A stretch of 64,000 nt of DNA from positions 186,001 to 250,000 of the forward strand of contig NZ_QPER01000002.1 of assembly GCF_009455635.1 (NCBI RefSeq), in the 5' to 3' direction. The position numbers and the translations under genes were made by a program. Under the pieces are notes generated by a model. That model did not search any database. It worked only from the letters and a program-made list of their open reading frames with translations, and had not been told where the DNA came from. Numbering within the stretch: position 1 is the stretch's first letter; each line of letters opens with the position of its first letter. Shown here one piece after another: positions 26,826-35,428 of the stretch. This DNA is from Paraburkholderia agricolaris. GTDB taxonomy: Bacteria; Pseudomonadota; Gammaproteobacteria; Burkholderiales; Burkholderiaceae.

Positions 26826-27461
26826 ATGCCCAATCTCGAAAACCTGAAGAAGCAAGCGAAGCAATATCTCCGCTGGCATCGTGAGGGATATTATCCAGTC
26901 GCCGCGCAAATCCGGTCCCTGTTGCCAAGCTACCGGGATTTGACGGATCAACAGGTGATGGCAAGTAATTTCCAATTAAGCGACGCTCAGGACCTGATCG
27001 CGCGGAAATTGACGTTCGAGAGTTGGGAGGCGCTTCGAAGAGAGGTGCAATCCATGACTGGCACTGATTCAAAACCGTCCGCCCGGTCCGTCCTGCTGGA
27101 CGCCGAGCCTCAGCTTTTCATCACCGACTTTAAAACCTCGTCTGATTTCTATACGAAGAAACTCGGATTTACCGTTGCGTTTGCCTACGGCGATCCGCCG
27201 TTCTATGGCCTGGTAGTTCGCGATGGCGCGCGGCTTGCCCTTCGCTGGGTCCATACATCGGTTATCCCTTCGGAACTGCGGGACAGCGAGGATCTCCTTT
27301 CTGCGTCGGTCACGCTTGACGATGCCAAGCCTCTCTATCTCGAATATGAAGCGGCTGGCGTCACGTTCCATCAGGCTCTTCGTACAGAGCCGTGGGGTGC
27401 ACGAACGTTTATTGTTCGCGACCCGGACGGAAACCTGATCCTCTTTGCAGGAAAGGCTTGA
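26826..27461 (+). CDS. VOC (glyoxalase/bleomycin resistance-like) protein with N-terminal helical extension
   Basis: From the ATG at 26826 the product is 211 residues. Residues 1-80 (MPNLENLKKQAKQYLRWHRE, QLSDAQDLIARKLTFESWEA) form a helical extension like that attached to ankyrin-type proteins. The VOC domain fills about residues 90-210, with LFITDFKTSSDFYTKKLGF and FIVRDPDGNLILFAGKA as first and last strands. VOC proteins bind a metal or sequester small molecules; the ligand is unknown. The two-part architecture is recurrent in proteobacteria. Confidence 0.85.
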   Translation: MPNLENLKKQAKQYLRWHREGYYPVAAQIRSLLPSYRDLTDQQVMASNFQLSDAQDLIARKLTFESWEALRREVQSMTGTDSKPSARSVLLDAEPQLFITDFKTSSDFYTKKLGFTVAFAYGDPPFYGLVVRDGARLALRWVHTSVIPSELRDSEDLLSASVTLDDAKPLYLEYEAAGVTFHQALRTEPWGARTFIVRDPDGNLILFAGKA

Positions 27462-28151
27462 CGCAATAATGGGTTCAACCGACCGGTGCAGGCGATTTCG
27501 GCGGCAAGTCAAAAAGAGCCGTTGGACACGGTTCTTTGTTTGCTGGTTCGCGGAACCTTATGTCCGGCGGTGAGGTATCCAGCTTCTGGAAATGGCCGCT
27601 TTCACGAAATATTAAGGTCTCTTTCGGGTCGCGAGCTGCCGATCGTCGGCTTGCGAATTTCAGCCTGTGCATGCCGTTCGCGACCAGCCGCTTTCGGGGA
27701 GCCCACCGAATCGGGCACAGTCGACCCGTTGAACCTCACTTACGTGCAGGTCTCGGTCCAGTTCTCTGCGCCCAAGGAAGCGGACCTGCTTGCGTTCTTC
27801 GAAGCAATCGATTCGCACCGCGAGAGGAAGCGGTGGATTCACTGTGCGTCAACCATGCGTGGTTTCGGCTGTCATCGGGCTATATCGTGTCGTCCGTCAG
27901 GGCTGGGACGTCGTGTGCGCCTTTGATCTGATGCGTGGGCTCTGGAAGCCAAACGAAGTCTGGACTTCCTTCGGCTCGGAGCCGTCGTAAAAGGCCGACT
28001 GTTGAACGCGGGCTGTCGGCCAGAACCGGTCGAACGCGGCTGCCCGCTTACTGGCGGTGCAAGCCCGAACCGCCGAAAATTCCCGCGCTGCGCCGTGTGC
28101 ATATGAACCTCGCGACCGATAACCGGCCCCGACCAGGCATCGTGAGCAGCC
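27462..28151. other. 690-bp region without a supported gene
   Basis: Open frames exist on both strands but lack ribosome binding sites, conserved motifs and plausible amino-acid composition. The stretch ends at the truncated PfpI-like gene, so it may be degenerate DNA left by loss of that gene's 5' end and its neighbours. Confidence 0.5.
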
Positions 28152-28685
28152 GTGCCAAAATTCGCTGACGGATCGGAACGCCCGACATGGTATTGGATGC
28201 GGTGTGTTCTGCTGATCCACACACACGGCCGACTCGAAGAGGCCAACCATGCCGATGTTGTGTTATTCGCCAGCGGTAAAGAGGGTGTGCCGGCTGCCAT
28301 CTCGGACGCGACCTTCATGGGGGCGTTCCAGCTGGATCCAAGCCGTCAGTTGATCGGTTCTATTTGTGCGGGCGCGTTCATTCTTGCGCGGCTGGGCTTG
28401 CTTCCGGAACGCCGAGCGACAACACATCCTGATGCGCGAGCGGCCCTGCAGGCAGAAGGCGTGGAATTGGACGAGAGGCCGTTCACGAGCAGTGGCAATG
28501 TCGCGACGGCTGGCGGATGTCTTGCCGCACTCTATCTGGTCGGCTGGGTTGTCGAGCGCCTGTTCGGTACACAGAAAATGCTGGAGGCATTACGGCCGGT
28601 ATTGCCTGCGGGGCAGTATGGTATCTACGAAGGGTTGGTTGTATCCAGCATCGAGCTAGGGGGCACGCAATATCATGGCCGTTGA
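28152..28685 (+). pseudogene. DJ-1/PfpI family protein, N-terminally truncated
   Basis: Clear DJ-1/PfpI sequence begins around residue 30: ADVVLFASGKEG, the nucleophile-elbow LIGSICAGAFILARLGLLP with its cysteine, then TTHPDARAALQAEGVEL and the helix-rich end. The first strand and the conserved glutamate region expected before this are missing and replaced by unrelated sequence. The only upstream start is a GTG at 28152. The gene is therefore probably a decayed amidotransferase-like protein, although a shortened product could be made. Confidence 0.65.
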
Positions 28686-28724
28686 TTCTTTGGGGCGTTG
28701 GACAAGGACTGAGGTGAGGCACCC

Positions 28725-29234
28725 ATGACCAAAGCGCGCGCCGTGCCCATGCCTGGCGACAGCGTGCTTGCGCCGCTCTACGCGGGCGCAGACCTTTCAG
28801 ACGCCTTTGCAATTCGACTGCCGGCAGAGGCCAGCGATGATCTGGAGGCGCTGGCACGCATCGTGTTCGAGCGGCAGGCGTGGTGGATTCGTGCACTCTT
28901 GCGTGTCCGCGATGTAGTGATGGCGACAGTCAGCGTCAAATCGTCTCACGCTGTCGGTCTTGCTGGAGCAGCGCGTGGGCCAGTTATCGGCTTCTTTCCG
29001 CTGCTGTCGAAGAGTGCGACGGAGTTGGTCGTGGGCGCGGATGACCGGCATCTCGACTTCCGCGTCACCATCCAGCTTCGCGCCGATACGGCAAATGGGC
29101 GCGAGCTGCTCGCGGGGACGGTGGTGCATTGCCATAACAGACTGGGACGTATCTATCTTGCGACGATTGCGCCGTTTCATCGCGTGATCATGCGGGCGAA
29201 TCTGGAACGGGCGGTCAGAGAAATGCGGACTTGA
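28725..29234 (+). CDS. DUF2867 family protein
   Basis: The 169-residue protein matches the DUF2867 pattern: an N-terminal LYAGADLSDAFAIRLP segment, WWIRALLRVRDVVMA, and the LLAGTVVHCHNRLGRIYLAT C-terminal strand pair that resembles a START/SRPBCC-like fold. It begins 40 bp after the truncated PfpI gene, probably in the same transcript. No function has been established that I know of. Confidence 0.82.
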   Translation: MTKARAVPMPGDSVLAPLYAGADLSDAFAIRLPAEASDDLEALARIVFERQAWWIRALLRVRDVVMATVSVKSSHAVGLAGAARGPVIGFFPLLSKSATELVVGADDRHLDFRVTIQLRADTANGRELLAGTVVHCHNRLGRIYLATIAPFHRVIMRANLERAVREMRT

Positions 29235-29443
29235 GCATGCGTAGTGGCACGACGGGTGGACTCATGACTGGGCACTACTGAACTCCACGGTTGCTGGCGG
29301 CTGATCTCTTTCAATACCCAGCTTCGGGATTCAAACGAATGCACTCAACCTTGCATCTGTCGTTGCAGACCGACGATGGTACAAACCCAAACGAGTCGGA
29401 TCACTGGCGAGTCACCAGTCGGGCGCCGCGCCAGCGAAGATGA

Positions 29444-30331
29444 TCAAACGTAACGCGCTTCGTTGAGGTCGGCGATAAGCGTCGGACCCGTGGGATGCCA
29501 GTTCAACCGCGCCTGGGTGCGGGCGCTGGAAGCCGGCATATCGAGACCGACGAACATCGCCATCCATCCGTAATGTGCCGCTGCGTCCTCCGGGGCGATC
29601 GAAACGACAGGCAAGTTCAGGCCTCGACCAAGCGCCTCAGCGATGTCCCGACTGCTGACGCCTTCTTCGCCAACCGCGTGGTAACGTGCGCCTCGTTCAC
29701 GCGCTTCCACGGCGAGCCTGTAGAGGCGCACGACGTCGGAAAGGTGACCCGCCGGCCAGCGGTTGCGGCCCTCTCCCACATAGGCCACGGCGCCTTTTTC
29801 GCGAGCGAACTCGATCAGCGGTGAAATCAGGCCCTGCTTGAACGGGTTGTGCACCTGCGGCAGTCGCACCACGGACACGTTGATACCCGCCTCCAGCAGC
29901 GCATTCCCAGCCAGTTCGGATGCGATGCGCGGATTCGGATGGCTGGTATCGAAGACGTCTTCGGTGGCCGGCTCGCCATGTTGACCGCTGCCCATTCCCG
30001 TCCCCGAGGTAATGACCAAGGGCCGGTCGGAGCCTGCGAGTGCGGCACCGAGTGCGGCGATGGCGCGCTTGTCCTTCTCGCAATTCTCGACGAATCTCGA
30101 GAAATCGTGGTCAAAGGCCGTGTGGATGACCCCGTCTGCTTTAGCGGCGCCGCTGCACAAGCTCTCGGGATCTTCAAGAGTTCCGCGATGCACCTCGACC
30201 CCGACGGCATCCAGTGCTCGGGCTCCGTCGTCAGAGCGGGTCATACCGATTACATGATGGCCTGCCTGAATGAGCTCAGGAACGAGAGCCGAACCGATGA
30301 ATCCTGTCGCGCCCGTAAGAAAAATACGCAT
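29444..30331 (-). CDS. Extended SDR / NAD-dependent epimerase-like reductase
   Basis: The 295-residue protein starts MRIFLTGATGFIGSALVPEL, an extended-SDR NAD(P) motif, followed by VHRGTLEDPESL, DGVIHTAFDHDF and LVITSGTGMGSG. The C-terminal GPTLIADLNEARY resembles that of the epimerase at 21538-22461, so they belong to the same subfamily. GGGAGG precedes the ATG. No adjacent intact regulator exists; a LysR relic lies upstream at 30695-30884. Confidence 0.88.
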   Translation of the reverse strand: MRIFLTGATGFIGSALVPELIQAGHHVIGMTRSDDGARALDAVGVEVHRGTLEDPESLCSGAAKADGVIHTAFDHDFSRFVENCEKDKRAIAALGAALAGSDRPLVITSGTGMGSGQHGEPATEDVFDTSHPNPRIASELAGNALLEAGINVSVVRLPQVHNPFKQGLISPLIEFAREKGAVAYVGEGRNRWPAGHLSDVVRLYRLAVEARERGARYHAVGEEGVSSRDIAEALGRGLNLPVVSIAPEDAAAHYGWMAMFVGLDMPASSARTQARLNWHPTGPTLIADLNEARYV

Positions 30332-30694
30332 TCTGAATGCCTCCCTGGTAGTCAGAGGCTAACTATCCGGCCATTTTCCATGCGTTTAAAGTAGTGAGAT
30401 CATCATATTAAGATAACTAACAGGCTGCTTAGGCCGATCGACACGCCCACCTAGACTTCCCGAAGTATCGAATTGTCTCGAATAGACCAAGAACCCGGTA
30501 GTCACGATGTTGCCGTGCGTTCTTCCGGCGCCAGAAGCGACGAGCCGGGAGCTACTTCGATAGCAAGGAAAGTCGGTTCGGCCAATGATGTTCTCTCGAA
30601 CTGCGTCCCCGACAGGTCATTTCATGGTCCTGAAGGCTCTGCGGCCTCGGCCACCTCCGCCATTACCTGCCTCACAACCCGGGCAGCGCCGGGC
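30332..30694. other. Intergenic region, no supported gene
   Basis: This gap upstream of the extended SDR should contain its promoter; the AT-rich stretch at 30390-30425 is the likeliest place. Apart from the adjoining LysR relic I find no coding remnant or strong hairpin. Confidence 0.45.
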
Positions 30695-30884
30695 ACCAAT
30701 CGGTCAAGACACGCTCAAGGTGGCCGTCGTGCAATGCGTCCCGGACAAGATGGCCCGGCACGAAAGCGATGCCGATGCCGTCAATGGCGGCGTCGGCCAT
30801 GAGTGCCTGATCGGTCCTGGGGCACTTCAGGGGGCCACGTGAGGAGAAGTAGGTAGGCGAAGCAACAACCGCAAACTGCGCCAC
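30695..30884 (-). pseudogene. LysR regulator remnant
   Basis: Leftward translation gives FAVVASPTYFSSRG followed by LMADAAIDGIGIAFVPGHLV and RDALHDGHLERVLTDWCPAL. These are two landmarks of LysR effector domains that are normally about 60 residues apart, so an internal piece is missing, and there is no DNA-binding head. The gene is dead. It probably once regulated the extended SDR next to it. Confidence 0.7.
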
Positions 30885-30951
30885 GTCAGCTACGCGTTGC
30901 TATTACGTGCCAGCCATTTGCGTTCACTGCTGTCCACCTGATGCCTACAGA

Positions 30952-31296
30952 TCAACGGTCTGATTCTTCGCCATGTGTGCGATCCAGGTAGTCCCCAAGA
31001 GCATCAAGACGCTGGCTGAAGAAGGCCGCGAATTCATCTACCCAACTCATGACGTCTTTCAATGGTGCCGGGCGAACGCGATAAAGCCGATGGCGACCGT
31101 CTCGGCGTACGGAAACGAGTTCCGCCTCTTCCAGCACGCGCAGATGCTGCGAAACCGCTGCAAACGTAATCTTGAAAGGCTCCGCAAGCTGGGCAACTGA
31201 TTGCTCGCCATCCTTGAGCGTGATCAGAATCGCGCGGCGCGCCGGATGTGCAATCGCGTGAAAGACGTCATTTTCCTGAATCGGTCGCATGACCAT
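30952..31296 (-). CDS. ArsR-family winged-helix repressor
   Basis: From the ATG at 31294-31296 (GGAG upstream) the protein is 114 residues. It has the ArsR pattern: HAIAHPARRAILITLKDGEQ, VAQLAEPFKITFAAVSQHLR as recognition helix and the wing RRDGRHRLYRV. Metal-binding cysteines of the classical ArsR type are absent, placing it with the SRPBCC-associated subgroup. It overlaps the upstream SRPBCC gene by 29 bp, so the operon order is DHFR-like, SRPBCC, regulator. Confidence 0.9.
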   Translation of the reverse strand: MVMRPIQENDVFHAIAHPARRAILITLKDGEQSVAQLAEPFKITFAAVSQHLRVLEEAELVSVRRDGRHRLYRVRPAPLKDVMSWVDEFAAFFSQRLDALGDYLDRTHGEESDR

Positions 31297-31801
31297 GCCA
31301 CTCCGGGTATTGCTTAATTCGCTCGTTGAAGAGGTGCATCCAGTCTGGCAGGATGCGCCCGTCCAGTTGCGCCCCCAGGCGGTCAAGAAATACATGCAAC
31401 CCAGGTAAGAACCCGCCTGCTACTTCCTTGCCTATCTTTTGGTATGTCACCACAAGATGCGTGGCGTCGCCTTCCTGCGTCAGTTCATATCGGAAGATCG
31501 CATGCTGACCGTGCGGCATCTCCGGGACGGGGGAGACATTCCATTCGTATTCGAGCACCTTGGGCGGGTCCCACACCAGAATCTCTCCTGTGGAGTGATA
31601 AGCCGGTGGCCCTGAGATCATCTCGATACGCCCACCCACGCGTCCCTCGATGACTGCGTGCGTGCACATCAGCCAGCCGCGCAGGCCATCCGGCGTAGCA
31701 ATTGCATCCCACACACGCGCCGGTGAATGTCGATAAACGCGTCGGAATGTCAACGTTGCGAACTCGCCGTCCTCGACGAGCGTACCTTTATCTTGCTGCA
31801 T
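31268..31801 (-). CDS. SRPBCC (AHSA1-like) ligand-binding protein
   Basis: The 177-residue protein has the AHSA1/START-like fold signature: FRRVYRHSPARVWDAIATPD at the N-terminus, EGRVGGRIEMISGPP, TGEILVWDPPKVLEYEW, and a long C-terminal helix. Such proteins bind hydrophobic ligands and commonly pair with ArsR regulators. It overlaps the DHFR-like gene by 14 bp and the ArsR gene by 29 bp, so all three are translationally linked. Confidence 0.9.
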   Translation of the reverse strand: MQQDKGTLVEDGEFATLTFRRVYRHSPARVWDAIATPDGLRGWLMCTHAVIEGRVGGRIEMISGPPAYHSTGEILVWDPPKVLEYEWNVSPVPEMPHGQHAIFRYELTQEGDATHLVVTYQKIGKEVAGGFLPGLHVFLDRLGAQLDGRILPDWMHLFNERIKQYPEWHGHATDSGK

Positions 31802-32339
31802 AAGTTACGACTACATTGCCGTTACGAAATACACGTTCGCCGACGAGCCGCAACTCGCATCGCTTTGGAAACACCGATCGCCCCGCACCGAGCGCAATTG
31901 GAAGGATAACGAACTGAAATTGATCTACCAGGTCTGCCGCGACGAGTTGCGCCGCCACACTCCCGCTGCCTAGCACCGTGATGTCAGGGCCATCGCCTGC
32001 TTTGAGGGAACGTATGGCCTCGACGAGATCGCCCGTAAGCAGCGTCGTGTTGTTCCACGTGGGCGTGATCGTCTTGGATGCCACGTATTTCCGGGCCGCA
32101 TTCATGCCCTTCGCCACAAGCGGCATCTGCTGTGCCGCAATGGGTGTCGGCCAGAAGGCCTCCATCATCTGATAAGTCTTGCGGCCAAACAGCAGTTCGC
32201 CGCCCGAACCCGCGTTGCCACTGACCCAATCAGCAAACTCGGCATCCTGGCTACCCGCGTGTGCCCAGGACATGTCATCGCCGACACCAGTGAAAAATCC
32301 GTCAATGGAAATTGACTCGAATACCCGGAGCGTTCTCAT
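31788..32339 (-). CDS. Dihydrofolate reductase-like (RibD C-terminal domain) protein
   Basis: The 183-residue protein has the RibD_C/DHFR-like pattern: MRTLRVFESISIDGFFTGVG, GGELLFGRKTYQMMEAFWPT and ITVLGSGSVAAQLVAADLVD, the last being the NADPH-binding glycine loop. It is the first gene of the three-gene operon. AAGGAGATGAC precedes the ATG, and a near-consensus sigma-70 promoter lies 26 bp further upstream. Such stand-alone proteins are probable NADPH-dependent reductases of unknown substrate. Confidence 0.9.
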   Translation of the reverse strand: MRTLRVFESISIDGFFTGVGDDMSWAHAGSQDAEFADWVSGNAGSGGELLFGRKTYQMMEAFWPTPIAAQQMPLVAKGMNAARKYVASKTITPTWNNTTLLTGDLVEAIRSLKAGDGPDITVLGSGSVAAQLVAADLVDQFQFVILPIALGAGRSVFPKRCELRLVGERVFRNGNVVVTYAAR

Positions 32340-32364
32340 GTCATCTCCTTGCGATGGTGAGCTT

Positions 32365-32394
32365 AGTATATTTAAGTTTTATCTTTAATGTCAA
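32365..32394 (-). promoter_or_regulatory. Sigma-70 promoter for the DHFR-like/SRPBCC/ArsR operon
   Basis: On the minus strand TTGACA (32389-32394) and TATACT (32365-32370) are separated by 18 bp. The spacer TTAAAGATAAAACTTAAA is AT-rich and partly symmetrical, which is the kind of site an ArsR repressor would cover, so autorepression by the third gene is plausible. Confidence 0.7.
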
Positions 32395-32507
32395 TCACCA
32401 TTGCGCGGTTGATCGTCAAGTAGGGCAGGAGTGGTTGGATGGACCGCTTGTCCGGTCTACGCAGTACACGGGTATCAATAGGCCCAGCCACGCCCAGCCA
32501 CGCCCGG

Positions 32508-33740
32508 TCACGTTGTCCGTTGCGCCATCAGACGTTTGTACTTGCGAGTTCGGCATGCATCAGTTGTTTGCTGCAGAATCAACGCGCGCAGCGGTGACAC
32601 CTTCGGATCGGTTTTCATGCCCAGGCTTAGCTTGCGCAACTGGAACTTGACGGTAGCCATGTTCGCGAGCGACGCCAGCGTCTTGTTCTTCCAGGTGATC
32701 GGCGAAAGTTGCGGCGCAGTGTCTTTTCCGCCTTGCCAGGCCCGGGGCAAATTGGGTTCGATCGCGAGAGCGGTGCCCACGCCGACCATGTCTACACCGC
32801 TCTTGACCACCTGTTCGGCGACCTGCCGACGGCGGATTCCTCCGGTGACCATGACCGGCATCTCCGCCACCTTCCGGATGTCGCGTGCGAACTCCACGAA
32901 ATAGGCTTCGCGCGCCAACGTGCGACCGTCACGAGCTTCGCCCTGCATGGCGGGTGCTTCGTAGCTGCCGCCGGACAGTTCAACCAGATCCACTTTCAAA
33001 CCGTTGAGCAGTTTGACGACTTGCCGGGCGTCGTCGGCAGTGAAGCCGCCGCGCTGGAAGTCGGCTGAGTTCAGCTTGACGGCAACGGAGAACTGCGGAG
33101 AAACCACGGCACGAACCGCTTTGACAACCTCCAATAGTAGACGCGCGCGGTTCGCAGGCGATCCTCCCCATTCATCCGTTCTCCGGTTCGTGAGCGGCGA
33201 AAGAAACTGGCTCAACAGATAGCCATGGGCCGCGTGAATTTCTACGCCCGTGAATCCCGCCTGCTCTGCGAGTTGCGCGGTACGGGCAAATCGCACGATC
33301 ACGTCGTCGATGATTTCCTGCGTCATGGCGAGCGGCGTATTGAAGCGTTTGGACAACTTGCCCAGGTCGAGCGGTATCGCAGAAGGCGCCCATGTCGGCT
33401 GGCCAAGATTGGCTTGCATCTGACGCCCCGGATGATTGATCTGCAGCCAGACCTGTGCACCTTTGGATCGGCCGATCTGCGCCCAGCGCGCGAATTTCGC
33501 CAGCTGCGTGTCGTTCTCCAGGACCACGCCGCTGGGTCCCGTCATGGCGCGGCTGTCGACCATCACATTGCCCGTTATCAGCAGGCCGGCGCCGCCGTTT
33601 GCCCACGCCTCGTAGAGCCGCATCAATTTCTCTGATGGACCCTGGCTGGCATCCGCCATGTTTTCTTCCATGGCGGCTTTGGCGATACGGTTGGGGATGA
33701 TCGAACCGTTAGGGAGAGTCAGCTTGTCGAACACGTTCAT
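32508..33740 (-). CDS. Old yellow enzyme family NADH:flavin oxidoreductase
   Basis: The 410-residue protein has the OYE barrel: MNVFDKLTLPNGSIIPNRIA, VWLQINHPGRQMQANLGQPT with the active-site histidine region, FTGVEIHAAHGYLLSQFLSP, RTDEWGG and MVTGGIRRR near the phosphate-binding end. It is FMN-dependent and probably reduces activated alkenes or other electrophiles. It is transcribed from a MerR-type promoter at 33768-33798, one of three alike in this region, and probably belongs to the regulon of the MerR gene at 34914. Confidence 0.93.
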   Translation of the reverse strand: MNVFDKLTLPNGSIIPNRIAKAAMEENMADASQGPSEKLMRLYEAWANGGAGLLITGNVMVDSRAMTGPSGVVLENDTQLAKFARWAQIGRSKGAQVWLQINHPGRQMQANLGQPTWAPSAIPLDLGKLSKRFNTPLAMTQEIIDDVIVRFARTAQLAEQAGFTGVEIHAAHGYLLSQFLSPLTNRRTDEWGGSPANRARLLLEVVKAVRAVVSPQFSVAVKLNSADFQRGGFTADDARQVVKLLNGLKVDLVELSGGSYEAPAMQGEARDGRTLAREAYFVEFARDIRKVAEMPVMVTGGIRRRQVAEQVVKSGVDMVGVGTALAIEPNLPRAWQGGKDTAPQLSPITWKNKTLASLANMATVKFQLRKLSLGMKTDPKVSPLRALILQQTTDACRTRKYKRLMAQRTT

Positions 33741-33767
33741 AGGAGCACCTCAATTGATCGTGTTGCA

Positions 33768-33798
33768 ACTCTAAGTTTGAAGTTAAGTTCAAGGTCAA
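33768..33798 (-). promoter_or_regulatory. MerR-type promoter for the old yellow enzyme gene
   Basis: Reading leftward, -35 TTGACC (33793-33798) and -10 TAGAGT (33768-33773) are separated by 19 bp, TTGAACTTAACTTCAAACT. The over-long spacer with an internal dyad (TTGAA...TTCAA) is the hallmark of MerR-activated promoters. The same design recurs at 34866-34896 and 35429-35459. Confidence 0.75.
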
Positions 33799-33814
33799 GC
33801 GTTTTTTTTGACGA

Positions 33815-33853
33815 TGGGATCAAAACAGAACGAGCCACCCGTGGGTAGCTCGT
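33815..33853 (-). terminator. Probable intrinsic terminator for the alpha/beta hydrolase gene
   Basis: ACGAGC-CACCC (33830-33840) pairs with GGGTA-GCTCGT (33843-33853). On the minus strand the hairpin is followed by TTCTGTTTTGATC, a T-rich tail. It lies 52 bp beyond the hydrolase stop codon. Confidence 0.6.
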
Positions 33854-33904
33854 TGGCTTGCCTGCAAGCGTCAGCAGCGGCGCGATCGCGCGCGGTCGAC
33901 GGCG

Positions 33905-34738
33905 TTATGACTGTTCGATGAACGCGAGCAGATCGGCATTGATCGTGTCAGCGTTGGTCGTCGGCATGCCGTGAGGAAAACCTGGGTAGGTCTTCAGCGT
34001 ACCGTTCCTCGCCAGCTTCGCCGAGAGCGGTCCCGAATCCGCATAGGGAACAATCTGGTCGTCGTCGCCATGCATGACCAGAACGGGAATGGTGGTGCTT
34101 TTCAGGTCTTCGGTGAAATCCGTCTGCGAGAACGCGACGATGCCGTCGTAGTGGGCCTTCGCGCTACCCATCATGCCCTGCCGCCACCAGTTCCAGATGG
34201 TGCCCTCAGAAGGCTTCGCATTGGGCCGGTTGTAGCCGTAGAACGGGCCGGCGGGAACGTCGTAGTAAAACTGCGCCCGGTTTGCCGCGAGCTGCGCCTG
34301 AAGATCGTCGAATACCTGCTTGGGCAGGCCGCCCGGATTACTCTCGGTCTTAACCATGATCGGCGGCACTGCGCTGATGAGTACCGCCTTGGAAACGCGA
34401 TCTTCACCGTGGCGAGCGACATAGTGGATGACCTCGCCGCCGCCCGTGGAATGGCCCACGTGTACCGCCTTCTGCACACCGAGATGGTTCACGACCGCTG
34501 CAACGTCGTCGGCGTAATGGTCCATATCATGGCCGTCCCACACCTGACTCGACCGTCCATGTCCGCGCCGGTCGTGCGCGACGACCCGGAAACCCTTGGC
34601 CAGAAAGAAGAGCATCTGGGCATCCCAATCATCTGCACTGAGCGGCCATCCGTGATGAAAGAAAATGACCTGCGCGTCACGCGGGCCCCAGTCCTTATAG
34701 AAAATATCGACGCCATCCTTCGTTGTGACAAATCCCAT
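33905..34738 (-). CDS. Alpha/beta hydrolase (non-haem chloroperoxidase/esterase type)
   Basis: The 277-residue protein has the haloperoxidase-like pattern FFHHGWPLSADDWDAQMLFF, HDRRGHGRSSQ, the nucleophile elbow VGHSTGGGEV with S97, an acid in HGDDDQIVP and the final histidine in YPGFPHGMP. These cofactor-free enzymes are usually esterases with incidental perhydrolase activity. The gene is divergent from the MerR gene at 34914, and a MerR-type promoter at 34866-34896 faces it with a leader of about 120 bp. Confidence 0.92.
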   Translation of the reverse strand: MGFVTTKDGVDIFYKDWGPRDAQVIFFHHGWPLSADDWDAQMLFFLAKGFRVVAHDRRGHGRSSQVWDGHDMDHYADDVAAVVNHLGVQKAVHVGHSTGGGEVIHYVARHGEDRVSKAVLISAVPPIMVKTESNPGGLPKQVFDDLQAQLAANRAQFYYDVPAGPFYGYNRPNAKPSEGTIWNWWRQGMMGSAKAHYDGIVAFSQTDFTEDLKSTTIPVLVMHGDDDQIVPYADSGPLSAKLARNGTLKTYPGFPHGMPTTNADTINADLLAFIEQS

Positions 34739-34865
34739 TTTTGCTTCTCCGGTGATGAGTTCGCAGTCAATCGGTGTCGTGCGCCTGGTCGCGGCCGGTC
34801 AGGCTAACGTACTGCTCTTTCTGCCTGATGGAGCCTGTGGACGCCTTGCTTGACCGTCTTTTAAC

Positions 34866-34896
34866 TGTAGGATTAAAGTGAACTTCAAGGTCAACA
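34866..34896 (-). promoter_or_regulatory. MerR-type promoter for the alpha/beta hydrolase gene
   Basis: On the minus strand TTGACC (34891-34896), a 19-bp spacer TTGAAGTTCACTTTAATCC and TACAGT (34866-34871) match the two sister promoters. It lies just upstream of the divergent MerR gene, the usual position for a MerR operator controlling both directions. Confidence 0.75.
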
Positions 34897-34913
34897 CTTT
34901 TTAAAAGTGCCAT

Positions 34914-35351
34914 ATGAAGATCGGAAAACTGGCGGAACTCAGCGGCCTGAGCGCGTCTCGCATCCGCTTCTATGAAGCGAGCGGCGTGATCAAGGCGGTC
35001 GAGCGGACGGCGAACGGCTATCGCGACTACCCTTCGGAGGCGTTGACGATACTCGAGATCATTGCCAGTGCCCAGCGCGCAGGTTTCTCTCTTGAACAGA
35101 TCCGGCATCTGCTGCCAACGGATCAGGGTTCGTGGCAACATGAATCGTTAGTCGAAGCGCTGAAGCAGAAAGTGACCGAAATCGAAGAGATGCAGGAGCG
35201 CTTGAATCAGAATCGGGCGCAACTACTCGTAGCCATTGAGAGCATCGAAAACAGACCGGCAAATCTGGATTGTTCAGACAGAAAAGAGTGGGTGTTGGGC
35301 CGTCTCCGCGAAAACGGGGTTGTGCCGGAACGGAAGAAAGGCTCGCGCTGA
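34914..35351 (+). CDS. MerR family regulator, likely controller of the three matching promoters
   Basis: The 145-residue protein starts MKIGKLAELSGLSASRIRFY, the MerR winged helix, followed by YRDYPSEALTILEIIASAQR and a long dimerisation coiled coil (residues 75-115). Its C-terminus has a single cysteine in NLDCSD, unlike the cysteine sets of metal-sensing MerR proteins, so it may sense redox state or an electrophile. It sits among promoters of the MerR type and has a close paralogue at 36512. Confidence 0.92.
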   Translation: MKIGKLAELSGLSASRIRFYEASGVIKAVERTANGYRDYPSEALTILEIIASAQRAGFSLEQIRHLLPTDQGSWQHESLVEALKQKVTEIEEMQERLNQNRAQLLVAIESIENRPANLDCSDRKEWVLGRLRENGVVPERKKGSR

Positions 35352-35428
35352 TCTACGGGCGTGAAGTTTCACCATCTGATGATTGTCGGCTTTCATGAGG
35401 TTGTGGTGAATTAGCTGTGCTGAAATGC

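Noticed and set aside
32481..32510. Three near-copies of a 10-bp CCCAGCCACG-type repeat
   Set aside because: Too short and too few for a functional array; located just past the old yellow enzyme stop and lacking symmetry.
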